A stretch of 64,000 nucleotides of DNA from Siphonodentalium dalli (GCA_032622095.1 CP136066.1:150796224-150860223), one strand, 5' to 3'. Counted from the first letter of the stretch, positions 43,901-49,814 are shown. A program made the numbers and translations. Notes: generated by a model not told the origin, from the letters alone.

Positions 43901-46279
43901 ATTGATACTAACCCGTTAAACAACTAATTCTGCTCAGACGAGATATCGATATGTTTTCTGAACAGCATATAACTGTGAACGGGATATAATAGAATTCATT
44001 TGGTAAAGCAAGGTGTGACACATACATTGTTACCCACAATGTCGTGTGTGATTACGTGTACATAATATGTTCCATCGAATATGACAGTTCATTCTGAGGG
44101 TTGTAATTTCGCATTACCCTTTTCGTCCACACGTGATTCAACATAGTACATCTCAATACTTCCAATAATTCACGATAATACACGCCTGTCATATACTCAA
44201 TAACTTCATCTGGGATAGAGAAGTTAAGAATAAACGCTCTTTATTATTTATGTAAGAGTAATGGTGCACTGTGCACTGTGAAACCAGTCGCCAAAAATAG
44301 AGTATATAGTGTGCGATGCATGAGGAGTTTTGAGTGATTATTATGTGCAAGATATACAGATATACAATATATAGTGAAATTAAACAATTATTTAATTCAA
44401 CAACCCATGGTGGTGTCCTAACGTGTGCAGTTATAGAATGCCTCCGGAGAGCCTAAAGAATGGCATAACCCTTTCCCGAATTGAATAGTTCATTCGATTT
44501 AATAATATTCGGTTTTCGGTAGAAGTAGGGTTTATTATATCTCTCTCGTATAGAGTCTGTAATGCAGGGCATTTTAAAATTACATGGAATTCATAACCGA
44601 GTTCTAAGTTTCATAAAGTACTCTTTCTGTCTGAGTAATCTGAACCTACCCATGATCCCGATTCTGGTAAGTAGTGATTTCTGCTCCTGAACCGTAACTA
44701 AAGGAATATTTGGCACACCCACCGACATCACCAGAGCTCAACAGTCTGTCAGGTTTGTTCTTTGCATTTATTTTAAATTTAAAAAAACACGCACAAATGC
44801 GGCATTTAAAAGTACTCAATCCGATTAGATGTCCCTATATGATGGCATATCATCAGATTCCAACAACATTTTTTTTTAATGCCGCTTCTGTTATCAGAAT
44901 CGAGTAATTGCTCAAAATTAATGCTAACCACAGTCAACTATATTATAACATTGCCCAAAACATTGGTAGTACGAAATCGCATTGAAAGTATGCCAAATAT
45001 CTGACAAAAAAGCCACTTGGTGCACATCGCTTCTACCGTGTCGACTTTGTTTCGATTTGGTAGTACCAAATCAGAAGTGATGCACATCAGGGAGCACACC
45101 AACCTATTGTCGGACTTCCTAAACCCAAAGAGGTGAAGTCGAAATCGCATTGAAATCAAATCGCGGACTTGAGGGGCCTTGAACGATGGCGTCGTGGTTG
45201 ATGTGAGGTCCAAATTCAGGAACCCCTCTTCCCCACCAGTATAACGTATATCTGGTCATCCATGCTAACAACGAACGGAATTTCCACCACATATGACCTG
45301 GCATTTATACCTGTATTGCCACAATATATCACGAGAATCCCGGGTCGTACGTTGTGACTGGTCGAATTATTGACAATATTAACAGGTCATGATTATCACA
45401 TTGTTGCAAATGAGACGATAAGTGAAGTATTAAAGACATATTATGGACTTATGCGGGTGCGTGAAAGTGAAAAGGTAGTACTCAAGCGCTATGCCAACTG
45501 TGGGAATGTAGCATTCTACTAACATCGCCGAAAATCTCAACGAAATCGACCATTCCATTCCACAGAACTCAATGTCTGAACTACGCTTAATTGTAAATAT
45601 TTACATCTCGATTCGGGACGCAACAATCGGCGATAAACTAACGCAAATTAGTTCGCCATCGAGAGTCATTGCATTTAATTAATACATAAGAATGACGGTG
45701 TGTGCTGTAAATTTGGATTACTATTCGTAAAAATAACTACTTTGAGCAAGATTATTCTCAATTTCTATTTGGTCACCCTGCCGGATTGTTACACATCACT
45801 TTAAGGGACTGTATACCAAGCACACGCTTTGAGTTGTAAAAGTGGTACGAAATAATGATCGTACGTGTTCGTCAAAACTCTTACGCGTAATGGTTTTGCG
45901 AAAGGACTTTTTGTCCACACGGATAGACCTACGACTACGAATAGCTATCCGTATTCGTAATCGTAAACGTGAGGATGCGAAAGGTCTCTATTGTAACGGT
46001 CTTCCGTACACGATTTCGCAGAGAGTGTTCTATTTCGCACACATACCTGTCCATCACACCATCCAGTTTTAATCCGTGTGCTAAGCATCCTGCACTCTGA
46101 GTGGAAATCCCTCTCGCTGATTTCAATGGGTAAACATAAATCCCGGAAACTTTCCCAACCAGCGCATATTGATCCTCCCGACACCTCCGCATATAGACCA
46201 GGCCAAGATATTTTACAAGTGATCCGGCGCAAAGAGCTATAAAAGTACTGCTGCCGTCTGATGAAAACAAACGCTCCAT
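19817..46279 (-). CDS. MTARC1: Mitochondrial amidoxime-reducing component (MOSC-family molybdoenzyme), complete gene
   Basis: The product should be the molybdenum-cofactor enzyme that, with cytochrome b5 and its reductase, reduces N-hydroxylated substrates at the mitochondrial outer membrane. Seven exons joined in phase give 324 residues (human proteins are about 335). Residues 12-30 are a hydrophobic N-terminal anchor. The MOSC N-terminal beta-barrel starts at about residue 41 (VGKVSGIYVYPLKS). The MOSC domain follows from about 170, with FRPNITVSG, IKIGN and a C-terminal VRVGDPVYIL strand. Cys264 in PCTRCVLTTVD aligns with the molybdenum ligand Cys273 of human MTARC1. All six introns are GT-AG and none breaks the frame, so the gene looks functional. 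Introns total about 25.5 kb and are filled with mobile elements, including a 7.3 kb palindrome in intron 1. Vertebrate paralogues 1 and 2 cannot be distinguished here. Confidence 0.93.
20973..21450. mobile_element. TTAA-flanked MITE (family C), full copy
   Basis: Ends TTAAAGGTACTCAACCCG and the inverse; the outer TTAA is the likely target duplication, as for piggyBac-type elements. 478 bp, non-coding. Nearly identical to 51639-52115; diverged relatives at 48206-48679, 54531-54922 and 62117-62342. Confidence 0.88.
21522..21658. repeat. Short tandem duplication in MTARC intron 6
   Basis: TCAAGAAGTGTCCAAATATA and GGAATCAACATAGTTCGTTT occur in two successive units of about 70 bp with differing spacers. 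Confidence 0.75.
21810..21884 (-). CDS. MTARC1: MTARC exon 6 (molybdenum-ligand cysteine)
   Basis: 75 nt between acceptor ATTACAG and donor GTAAGTC. It encodes CVLTTVDQDTGERDKDQQPL and onward to KTLK; the first complete codon is the expected Mo-ligand Cys. Too short to stand out as an open frame. Confidence 0.92.
22223..22369. repeat. Dispersed repeat, left part of interrupted copy
   Basis: Matches 27537-27660 (AAAAGCGGTCAGCAGAATAA, TTCAAAGTTCAGCCGAATTG). The copy resumes at 25186-25360 after the inserted element. Confidence 0.8.
22572..23668. mobile_element. TACCATGGTA-rich element, copy 2
   Basis: Near-identical to 17600-18684 with a few substitutions and a ~14 bp gain near 23275 (one extra ACCATGGTAATACC unit). 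The gain looks like slippage within the repeat. Confidence 0.85.
24316..25160. repeat. CCATGGTGGAATTACCAT array
   Basis: From 24846 the unit ATTTACCATGGTGGAATTAC recurs about every 25-35 bp with small changes, after scattered TACCATGGTA words. The 72-residue open frame through it is a by-product of the repeat. Confidence 0.8.
25186..25360. repeat. Dispersed repeat, right part of interrupted copy
   Basis: Matches 27690-27845 (CGGGCTGACTTAATGTGCTG, CACTCAGCTTTT, AAATCATCAAAAAGCT). Confidence 0.8.
25476..25540 (-). CDS. MTARC1: MTARC exon 5
   Basis: 65 nt between acceptor CATTTTAG and donor GTAAAT. It encodes DKWDCIKIGNSLKFRCVYPC and then T; the W-x2-I-x-IG pattern and the Cys three residues before the Mo ligand match the family. 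Phase 0 at entry, phase 2 at exit. Confidence 0.9.
25780..26020. repeat. Dispersed repeat, copy 2
   Basis: Diverged direct copy of 9360-9600, sharing GTTGGAAATT, AATTGTTCTCATT and AACCAGTAAT blocks in order. Confidence 0.6.
26285..26346. repeat. Small palindrome
   Basis: CAATGGAAGGGGAATAACT is repeated in inverse around a short TATC...GATATA loop. Confidence 0.7.
26840..27000. mobile_element. Cruciform-module element, partial
   Basis: GCATTCTCTTATATATGCGA and its inverse occur at 26846-26905 with an altered centre, and a further arm ends GAATGCATTGGCACAGGG at about 26999, the family B inner end. Probably a degraded family B copy, about 120 bp from exon 4. Confidence 0.75.
27119..27259 (-). 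CDS. MTARC1: MTARC exon 4
   Basis: 141 nt (47 codons), acceptor TTTTGCAG, donor GTGAGA. Contains LSPYMIFNDGSLPELN and FRPNITVSGP, the start of the MOSC domain. The exon is phase 0 at both ends. Confidence 0.93.
27472..27510. repeat. Paired poly-C tracts
   Basis: Two runs of 13 or more C separated by ATAATAGA. Long homopolymers like these are often mis-sized in assemblies. Confidence 0.85.
27537..27845. repeat. Dispersed repeat, uninterrupted copy
   Basis: Continuous counterpart of 22223-22369 plus 25186-25360; it lacks the 2.8 kb insertion and serves as the unoccupied site for comparison. Confidence 0.8.
29695..30412. mobile_element. Fold-back element in MTARC intron 3
   Basis: About 170 bp at each end are inverse of each other (GCTCAATGTTTTAA, CATAGAGTAAACATAGTCCT, ACCCTCAGACTGCCGAAACT), with divergence. 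The middle is single-copy. No transposase frame. Confidence 0.75.
31693..31864 (-). CDS. MTARC1: MTARC exon 3
   Basis: 172 nt, acceptor CGTTGCAG, donor GTGAGT. Contains VDCGDDAAKWICKFLGR, the family's D-C-G-x-x-A-x-W-I block that closes the MOSC N-terminal domain. Confidence 0.93.
31865..33512 (-). other. MTARC intron 2
   Basis: Contains a fold-back element at 32477-33146 and a short CAAA microsatellite near 32418. Otherwise AT-rich. Confidence 0.7.
32477..33146. mobile_element. Fold-back element in MTARC intron 2
   Basis: Ends CACGGATGGCCTTCGTGCGG and the near-inverse; internal blocks such as ACAAAGCGGACGAACTCGAC recur in direct orientation at about 32680 and 32985, and ACCAATCATAAATATCG recurs in inverse. 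Non-coding. Confidence 0.75.
33513..33689 (-). CDS. MTARC1: MTARC exon 2
   Basis: 177 nt, acceptor ATTATTGCAG, donor GTATTT. Encodes SFMVSTETGTFISQRQEGKL onward to the Cys at the exon end; the Q/R-Q/R-Q-E motif after the first strand is typical of MOSC N-terminal domains. Confidence 0.93.
34190..35820. mobile_element. Fold-back element carrying repeated GCCAT/ATGGC motifs
   Basis: Arms of about 650 bp (34190-34870 and 35160-35810) are imperfect inverses, for example ATTGGGATTCTAGTCATATT at 34703 against its inverse near 35322. AAGATGGCGNCC-type words recur at 34313, 34478, 34850, 35190, 35520 and 35680. No ORF with a domain signal. Arms differ noticeably, so it is older than the palindrome downstream. 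Confidence 0.8.
35818..35925. repeat. Palindrome at end of the fold-back
   Basis: CCGGACTAATATGAAGTCTA is repeated in inverse at 35905-35925 around a GATATATAACGACGAGTC centre. The fold-back's end sequence (CCCACTCATTTTGTTCCTT) appears again just after it, suggesting an insertion within the element's end. Confidence 0.75.
36545..36755. repeat. CCAAAA-rich low-complexity tract
   Basis: Irregular tandem AAAACTTCCAAAA-type units. The open frame through it is a by-product. Confidence 0.85.
37574..37893 (+). CDS. Uncharacterised Cys/Pro-rich ORF, left arm
   Basis: Open after a stop at 37566 and without an obvious ATG at its head; an internal Met lies after the proline stretch. Visible features are CTNCKKC-like spacing (TNCKKCAG), a run of five prolines and a basic C-terminus. 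The same frame upstream (37360-37566) is open with a Met start, separated by one stop present in both arms. It could be an exon, a decayed gene or chance. The right-arm counterpart is 43362-43681. Confidence 0.3.
38202..38777 (-). CDS. C2H2 zinc-finger protein with acidic linker, left arm copy
   Basis: 191 residues. One C2H2 finger lies at the extreme N-terminus (CHLCGIILSTNYNLQRHKQI then KHG). A very acidic Asp/Glu/Ser segment spans about residues 35-70, with a Ser/Glu repeat near 105-120 (MSGDESMSGKE) and a helical basic/aromatic C-terminus. Identical at the protein level to the right-arm copy. A short reading frame, single finger and acidic linker fit small regulatory proteins of DNA-virus-like elements, but this is not diagnostic. 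The ATG lies within the repeated CTTCCAATAATTC..CGATAAT motif. Confidence 0.65.
   Translation of the reverse strand: MHGCHLCGIILSTNYNLQRHKQIKHGVMSETKTTLFGEDTDDLESDEAVLDSDEDERGTISDSEDDNVVGSRTVFGLKKAARCVNEMDTFKSMMKRVTNDAKGEESMSGDESMSGKEATIDTEFALFLKSYRRLIEYQYRLKTSPIHNMIMKKMVKLTKHGYNNEWAADEAMRKFKKLLEINLTVEDSDND
38716..38958 (-). CDS. 80-residue ORF overlapping the zinc-finger start, left arm
   Basis: Has a clean ATG, an N-terminal polar part, PAVKYLYPSPGTN and a hydrophobic C-terminal segment (FLSLLIRVIVLPII). Its last ~20 codons overlap the zinc-finger gene in another frame. Identical in both arms. Likely a small membrane protein if expressed; function unknown. Confidence 0.4.
   Translation of the reverse strand: MNEYIEYHTDKLALIESPAVKYLYPSPGTNVLLTRRLYTTPYSLFLSLLIRVIVLPIIRDNARVSFMRNYFIDELQSTKT
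38966..39289 (-). CDS. Small basic protein, left arm copy
   Basis: 107 residues beginning MSIPYIPADIETWRKHFRDM, with a compact aromatic N-terminal part and a strongly basic C-terminal tail (NNKKKMKRK). The tail suggests nucleic-acid or nucleolar binding. One substitution (Ala versus Glu near residue 71) separates the arms. The N-terminal pattern reminds me of minor proteins of Polinton/adintovirus-type elements, but I cannot confirm this without a search. Confidence 0.6.
   Translation of the reverse strand: MSIPYIPADIETWRKHFRDMINGKLRPDNEGRYFLDRTKNSDSEEDVLKPHINVVTPIAQAIEMAKAEVAANKLTNTRKASKQTNKRVLAGGLSNNKKKMKRKVSYD
39472..39942 (-). pseudogene. PC4-like membrane protein, left arm copy with nonsense codon
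   Basis: Same frame as the 156-residue right-arm protein, but a GAA codon is TAA here, at about residue 87 (near 39682). The left copy is therefore split into an anchor part (39682-39942) and a PC4-like part (39472-39663). One further difference (Leu versus Phe) lies in the membrane segment. Confidence 0.7.
40161..40292. mobile_element. Family A MITE truncated at the palindrome's inner edge
   Basis: Starts abruptly inside the MITE left arm (ATGGCTTGTTGCCATTCATC), passes the GAGAGCTTTCC core and keeps the complete right arm to GGGCATTACTG. The outer ~65 bp of the left arm are missing exactly where the AAATGAGC repeats of the palindrome begin. Confidence 0.85.
40311..40555 (+). other. Spacer segment upstream of the central C2H2 ORF
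   Basis: An open frame at 40311-40514 has no recognised domain. The AT-rich stretch just before 40556 could hold a promoter but no certain motif is visible. Confidence 0.35.
40556..41161 (+). CDS. Central C2H2 ORF running into repeats
   Basis: Starts MKYQCEECSSVYAWQDSLKR then H, one C2H2-type finger without an obvious fourth ligand at normal spacing in this frame. A CAA-coded polyglutamine stretch follows (about residues 35-50), then about 150 residues of FAHLLIFL-type repeat coded by the TTTGCTCA minisatellite. The finger part resembles the arm zinc-finger gene in layout but not sequence. The repeat part is probably not a genuine protein domain; the original gene was likely cut short by the repeat. 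Confidence 0.45.
   Translation: MKYQCEECSSVYAWQDSLKRHIKVKQKPSEQQQQQQYHHPQQQQQQQHSFAIFFAHLFAHLLIFLLIFLLICSFFCSFAHCYAHLLIFFAHLLIFLLICSFFCSFAHFFAHFFCSFAHFFAHSLIFFCSFAHFFAHLLIFFAHLLIFLLICSFFCSFAHFYCSFAHFYCSFAHLFAHLLIFIAHLLIYSFFCSFAHFSHPL
40704..41150. repeat. TTTGCTCA minisatellite
   Basis: Head-to-tail TTTTTTTGCTCATTTGCTCA units with length variation in the T run. All three forward frames are open through it. A short inverse stretch of the same repeat forms the inner end of the left arm (40110-40158). Confidence 0.9.
41313..41783 (+). CDS. Membrane-anchored PC4/SUB1-like protein, right arm
   Basis: 156 residues. A basic/Thr-rich N-terminus is followed by a single hydrophobic segment at about residues 41-61 (LLKLIGITIMVITVSLPFIF). 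The C-terminal part (about 93-153) reads WTIRSNITVTL, then a Y-T-D-I-R-R strand, then GIPLNLNQWSIFKHIFSDI. The order of R-x-V-x2-C/F, D-I-R, G-I-x-L-x4-Q-W-x2-(L/F)-K-x-I-x-D-I matches the PC4/SUB1 single-stranded-DNA-binding fold. A membrane segment before a PC4-like domain is unusual. An ATG at about 41370 could give a shorter product. The assignment rests on motif reading only. Confidence 0.65.
   Translation: MSPDIKINKSKLYTRTITIMDNRTGTLANTFQTERGRLHMNLLKLIGITIMVITVSLPFIFVPKKIPRESVDYELLHTNMSHPNDYEQHPCVFVKRWTIRSNITVTLCNNQGHIYTDIRRVVNNTPTIIGIPLNLNQWSIFKHIFSDINKTIREEE
41966..42289 (+). CDS. Small basic protein, right arm copy
   Basis: 107 residues, identical to the left-arm copy except for one Ala/Glu change. 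Spaced 8 bp before the 80-residue ORF, so the set is compact and co-directional (PC4-like, basic, 80-residue, zinc finger). Confidence 0.6.
   Translation: MSIPYIPADIETWRKHFRDMINGKLRPDNEGRYFLDRTKNSDSEEDVLKPHINVVTPIAQAIEMAKAEVAENKLTNTRKASKQTNKRVLAGGLSNNKKKMKRKVSYD
42297..42539 (+). CDS. 80-residue ORF overlapping the zinc-finger start, right arm
   Basis: Identical to the left copy. Whether it is a separate gene or the 5' untranslated part of the zinc-finger transcript cannot be settled from the sequence. Confidence 0.4.
   Translation: MNEYIEYHTDKLALIESPAVKYLYPSPGTNVLLTRRLYTTPYSLFLSLLIRVIVLPIIRDNARVSFMRNYFIDELQSTKT
42478..43053 (+). CDS. C2H2 zinc-finger protein with acidic linker, right arm copy
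   Basis: 191 residues, protein-identical to the left copy. An AATAAA polyadenylation signal (TTCAATAAACTTC) lies about 10 bp past the stop, showing the gene unit is complete and compact. Confidence 0.65.
   Translation: MHGCHLCGIILSTNYNLQRHKQIKHGVMSETKTTLFGEDTDDLESDEAVLDSDEDERGTISDSEDDNVVGSRTVFGLKKAARCVNEMDTFKSMMKRVTNDAKGEESMSGDESMSGKEATIDTEFALFLKSYRRLIEYQYRLKTSPIHNMIMKKMVKLTKHGYNNEWAADEAMRKFKKLLEINLTVEDSDND
43056..43070 (+). terminator. Polyadenylation signal of the right-arm zinc-finger gene
   Basis: TCAATAAACTTC directly after the TAA; the same signal lies in the left arm in inverse orientation at about 38185-38200. Confidence 0.6.
43362..43681 (-). CDS. Uncharacterised Cys/Pro-rich ORF, right arm
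   Basis: Counterpart of 37574-37893 with one Gln/His change. It is convergent with the zinc-finger gene. The same upstream stop is present, so the stop predates the duplication. Confidence 0.3.
44150..44180. promoter_or_regulatory. Repeated CTTCCAATAATTC motif, outer copy (right arm)
   Basis: CTTCCAATAATTCACGATAA here matches CTTCCAATAATTCGCGATAA at 42458-42477, immediately before the zinc-finger ATG. Mirror copies lie at 37075-37105 and 38778-38797. Could be a shared promoter element or the remnant of a duplicated gene start, since similarity continues for a few codons. Confidence 0.4.
44800..44965. mobile_element. TTAA-type MITE fragment
   Basis: TTTAAAAGTACTCAATCCGA and the ATCAGATTCCAACAAC block identify one end of the family C element in MTARC intron 1. 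Confidence 0.65.
45428..45815 (+). mobile_element. Dispersed repeat family E, copy in MTARC intron 1
   Basis: Runs from TATTAAAGACATATTATGGA to CACATCACTTTAAGG; parallels 59530-59912 in the same orientation and 10852-11237 in inverse. It ends about 230 bp from MTARC exon 1. Confidence 0.8.
46047..46279 (-). CDS. MTARC1: MTARC exon 1 (membrane anchor, MOSC N-terminal start)
   Basis: The chosen ATG at 46277-46279 places a hydrophobic segment (TFIALCAG...LGLVYM) just after the N-terminus, followed by RRCRE, the N-anchor/C-cytosol layout known for the family. The frame stays open further upstream with another ATG at about 46477, so a longer N-terminus or an upstream exon is possible. The donor is CAG|GTATGT at 46046. 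Confidence 0.88.
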
Positions 46280-47360
46280 TACTGAACAATGCAGCGACGA
46301 AACCCAATCTCCACCAGAATCAATTCCCAATGCAATAATGTCAATAACAGGTGAGAGGTTACACAGTACTGTTTGCGAAGTTGACGCTCCGTCGGCTGAT
46401 AAATGTTGATCTTTGCAAACTAGACAACGCCGTGGTACTGCAATGTGCATGGAGTGTGTGACTGTGCGCCCGATGCACACGCTGGTCGTCCGTGTAACAT
46501 GGACTCGGATGAGTGACGGCGGACGCGACTCCCGCGTGATTGCATTGCCTCTGGTTCCTCAAGAAAAACGGCGTCTAAATGGCTTTAAAAATATATATAG
46601 CTATAATGTTAGACAACATTAGACAATATTAGTCCTAATATGTGGGTTAAATTTGTGCCAACTTGTCCACATTTAAGGTATGTATAGGGCAACGTTGTAC
46701 GATAATCGTGAGAATGCACTCAAATTGGCCCAAATATAGTATTATATAACGGCCAAATTTGAACAAATCGTGATGTTGAGGCACCCCCATACAGGAATGC
46801 GGTCATTGAAATATCAGCAATTCAACCACCGACAAGCAACCAGTTTCAATAAATCGGAATATTTGGCATTAGCAATTTGTAACGAGCACGCGTTATTAAG
46901 TATAACACTGAACGCGCTTCAGAAATCACATATATTAACGGCAGACGCGAATGTTCCGACAAAGAATTTATTGAGAAACATGAATGTTCTGGTTATATAA
47001 GGAAGCACATGTATTATGACTGCATATTTTCCAACCGTCAATGTTTAGACTCAAATAGCCATGAATTTAAAATGTCCAAGCCATATATGGCCGGATTCGT
47101 CATCTCCACGTTAAACCTGATCTACGATTACCTCTGGGTCCGAGACCGAAGGTATAAGTGGCGCATTCGTCATCTCTGGTTTAAACATGGTTCAGTCAGG
47201 CCAAACATTTAGCAGTATAGTGTCTCTGGATCGTCGAGATAATTACTTATACAATATTGCCTAATGCGAACCGCCGCGGTTCAATCCATGGCTAAAATAC
47301 GTAAGTATATATACGACAACGAGCATATTTTGATTGGAAAACAAGAGATTGCACAACGGG
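46280..47360. other. Upstream region of MTARC
   Basis: No TATA box or strong motif placed with confidence. An upstream ATG in frame with exon 1 lies at about 46477. No repeat boundary is clear. Confidence 0.35.
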
Positions 47361-47365
47361 TGCCG

Positions 47366-47730
47366 GGATAGTCATACCCCCATGGTAAAAATTGAAATAT
47401 GGGCAGGTCGGAAACCAAATTGTGAAACCAAATTTGATGAACGAACAAATTATTTGACAATTCTAACGAACGACGGACAGAAATCCAACATTTTCAGATT
47501 AAGAAAGAGGGATAACACTTGAAAGGAAAACGTGAACAACGTCAATAAACCATCTTATGAAGGCCCTCGTGATGCCAAACCTGCGTACCAAATTTCATTG
47601 AGATCCGATCACTCATGGTTGAGACATATGAGCGGACGGACGGGCGGACGCAAGGCTAGACTGACGGACAGATGGACGAACGCATGTAATCCAGTATACC
47701 CCCATCGTTTGGGATGGGGTATAATTATAA
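47366..47730. mobile_element. Repeat with CGGACGGACG tract and TATACCCC hairpin end
   Basis: Begins GTCATACCCCCATGGTAAAA, contains a GGACGGACGGGCGGACGCAA tract and ends in the hairpin TATACCCCCATCGTTTGGGA followed by TGGGGTATAA. This layout is common in dispersed repeats of marine invertebrates. The open frames in it are not supported as genes. Confidence 0.6.
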
Positions 47731-48205
47731 GCGAAAAGCACTCATATTCGTAAAACTAGTGTTTGTGAGGTAAATTTGTTTTGTCAATTGCCATATTATT
47801 GTGCGTTTTATAACCATAAACCGGCAACTGAACCATAATTCGACGGTCCGGCTGAACCAGATTTAGGGAAGCTTGACCTTACGACGAATCCGTCATTTCT
47901 GGACCGCGGGTTACATGGGTTGAGATGCCCACCCCTGGTTAAGTGGTCCTGCTAATTTGCTATGATCATGCTGGATGATCCCACGTAAATATGCCTTGGA
48001 CAAAAATGTACTGTTATTGAAATATAACGCATGGCTAACGTAAACGAATGGATGTGTAAAAAAAAAAGGTAAAAAACATTCAAAAACATAAATATTGTAA
48101 AATAATTTAATAATGACACCAATTGGTTGCTGCAAACCGACCATTATCATGATGGCCAGTCCTGTAATTGTGCAAACACCACTGCAGCCATTATCAAAAT
48201 ATTTT
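47731..48205. other. Gene-free stretch
   Basis: Non-coding intergenic sequence with no feature I can support. Confidence 0.4.
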
Positions 48206-48679
48206 TAAAGATGCATTATCCGAATTAACGCTCCTAAATTACTATTTCTTTAGCTTCGGGGTAAAAACTATTTGATTCGAGTCGAAGAACCCACCCATCA
48301 AAGCTCAGATTGATCAGATATCGATTTTTGAAGTTTGTTATTTCTCGAGATGTGCAATTATTTGTGGCCCAGAAAAACGTCGTCAAACGTATGGTCTCGG
48401 ACAAAATTGCGGATGAAGATGGATAACTCTAACATCAAGTGGTAATACGGCCAAATTTCGTGATACGCAAGTGATAATACGGCCATATTTCGTTGAACAA
48501 TAAGTTGATAAATAACACGTTTTGGGATATTTGATACCATAGTTGACAGTGGTTAGCATTATTTTGTTTCAATTAATCGATTCTGATAACTAAAGCGTAT
48601 TATGAAGAAATGTTGTTGTTGTTGTTGTTGTACCTTGATGATATGGGGACCGTCTGATCGGATTGAGTGAGTACCTTTA
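48206..48679. mobile_element. TTAA-type MITE, diverged copy
   Basis: Shares TTTGATTCGAGTCGAAGAAC, CACCCATCAAAGCTCAGATT and the GATCGGATTGAGT end with family C; includes a GTT microsatellite at 48611. Confidence 0.75.
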
Positions 48680-48877
48680 TATATATGTTCATGAATATGT
48701 TTTGTACAGACACTGTTTTTTTCTCAAATCGGATTAACCCTTTACCCAACAAACGGCCAAAAACGCCCATACAAAGCTTCAACAGCCTAAAATATCTTCG
48801 GTCTGTCTCAATAACACCATACAAATATGGATATCATTGGAACCGGTTCATTGACCACATTGTGATGGTTACAGTTA

Positions 48878-49126
48878 TGCCCTGTGCCAATGCATTCTCT
48901 TATATATGCGAGTCGACCATAGGTCGCCTCGCATATATAAGAGAATGCATTGGCCTAAAAAAAACTTTTTTAACACTTTTTACCATTTTTTCTTATAATA
49001 TTTTCTACATTCTTTGACAATTTGATCATTTTTAATATGTGTTAAGCCAATGCATTCTCTTATATATGCGAGGCGACCTATGGTCGACTCGCATATATAA
49101 GAGAATGCATTGGCACAGGGCCGTTC
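48878..49126. mobile_element. Family B-related element with two cruciform modules
   Basis: Ends CCCTGTGCCAATGCATTCTC and the inverse. Each end is a near-perfect 66-70 bp palindrome, and the two modules are inverse to one another around an AT-rich 90 bp middle. It lacks the outer GACCCGCC ends of the full element. Confidence 0.85.
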
Positions 49127-49348
49127 TGTTGGGTAAAGGGTTAACCAAACATCGCGAATGTTACAAATATTCATTAACAATAACGGTTTGATCTGATACA
49201 TTAACAATAACGGTTTGATCTGATACACTCCACTGTTGGATTCAGAACGGAATATCAAAGAATAATGTCAAAGTAAGTTATTTTTATAAATGTTATAACA
49301 GTATAAGCAGAAATTTAAACAGCGTCATTATTATCAACGAATTACGTA

Positions 49349-49814
49349 GATGTGACCCGCCATATCAAATCCAGTCGGAAGTCGGGATTTTTTTACCCTG
49401 TGCCAATGCATTCTCTTATATATGCGAGTCGACCATAGGTCGACTCGCATATATAAGAGAATGCATTGGCTTTACAATTTTTTATCATGTTTTTTAAATA
49501 AATGTTTCTTACAATTTTTAGGACATAAAATAAAAAAAAATTCCATTACCCTGCAGGGAGCCCCACACATATATAGAAGCATATAGAAGAGTGTCGTCTG
49601 CTCATGTTTGTCTGGGGCTCTGTATGGGTGAAATTATAAAATTGTTAAAGAATACAAGAAAAAATTATTAAAATTGTAAAAAATTGTTAGGCCAATGCAT
49701 TCTCTTATATATGCGAGGCGACCTATGGTCGACTCGCATATATAAGAGAATGCATTGGCACAGGGTAAAAAAAATCCCGACTTCCGACTGGATTTGATAT
49801 GGCGGGTCACATAT
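49349..49814. mobile_element. Fold-back MITE family B, second full copy
   Basis: Ends GATGTGACCCGCCATATCAA and the inverse. Shares the cruciform modules and part of the central AGAAGAGTGTCGTCTGCTCA block with 11622-12173 but lacks one half of the central palindrome, so it is shorter. Confidence 0.88.

Larger units (their letters stand above)
36989..44266. mobile_element. 7.3 kb inverted duplication with virus-like small ORFs
   Basis: Positions x and 81255-x pair across two arms, 36989-~40160 and ~41095-44266 (about 3.17 kb each), with no indel at any ORF boundary I checked and roughly ten substitutions noticed. Spacer is about 0.93 kb. Each arm carries, from the inner to the outer end, a PC4-like membrane protein, a small basic protein, an 80-residue frame, a C2H2 zinc-finger protein, and a Pro/Cys-rich frame on the opposite strand. 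Compact intronless genes unlike the host genes suggest a DNA-virus-like or Polinton-like origin. No integrase, polymerase or capsid gene is present, and no target-site duplication is seen. Confidence 0.85.
41095..44266. repeat. Right arm of the inverted duplication
   Basis: Zinc-finger gene set on the plus strand; all frames of the set are intact. Probably the parental arm, since the spacer minisatellite is continuous with it. Confidence 0.85.
33690..46046 (-). other. MTARC intron 1 (12.4 kb)
   Basis: Begins GTATGT at 46046 and ends TTATTGCAG at 33690. It contains the YY1-like fold-back (34190-35820), a CCAAAA-rich tract, the 7.3 kb inverted duplication (36989-44266), a MITE C fragment and a family E repeat. 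The 44267-44800 and 44970-45425 stretches hold nothing I can name. Confidence 0.85.

Noticed and set aside
36989-44266. Pure assembly artefact as explanation for the palindrome
   Set aside because: Arms differ at several bases, one change is a nonsense mutation in one arm only, and host exons flank both sides in order. Not fully excluded without reads, because allelic differences could mimic this.
45945-46307. 120-codon minus-strand frame
   Set aside because: Alternative frame over MTARC exon 1; the other frame gives the MOSC N-terminal motif and a correct donor.
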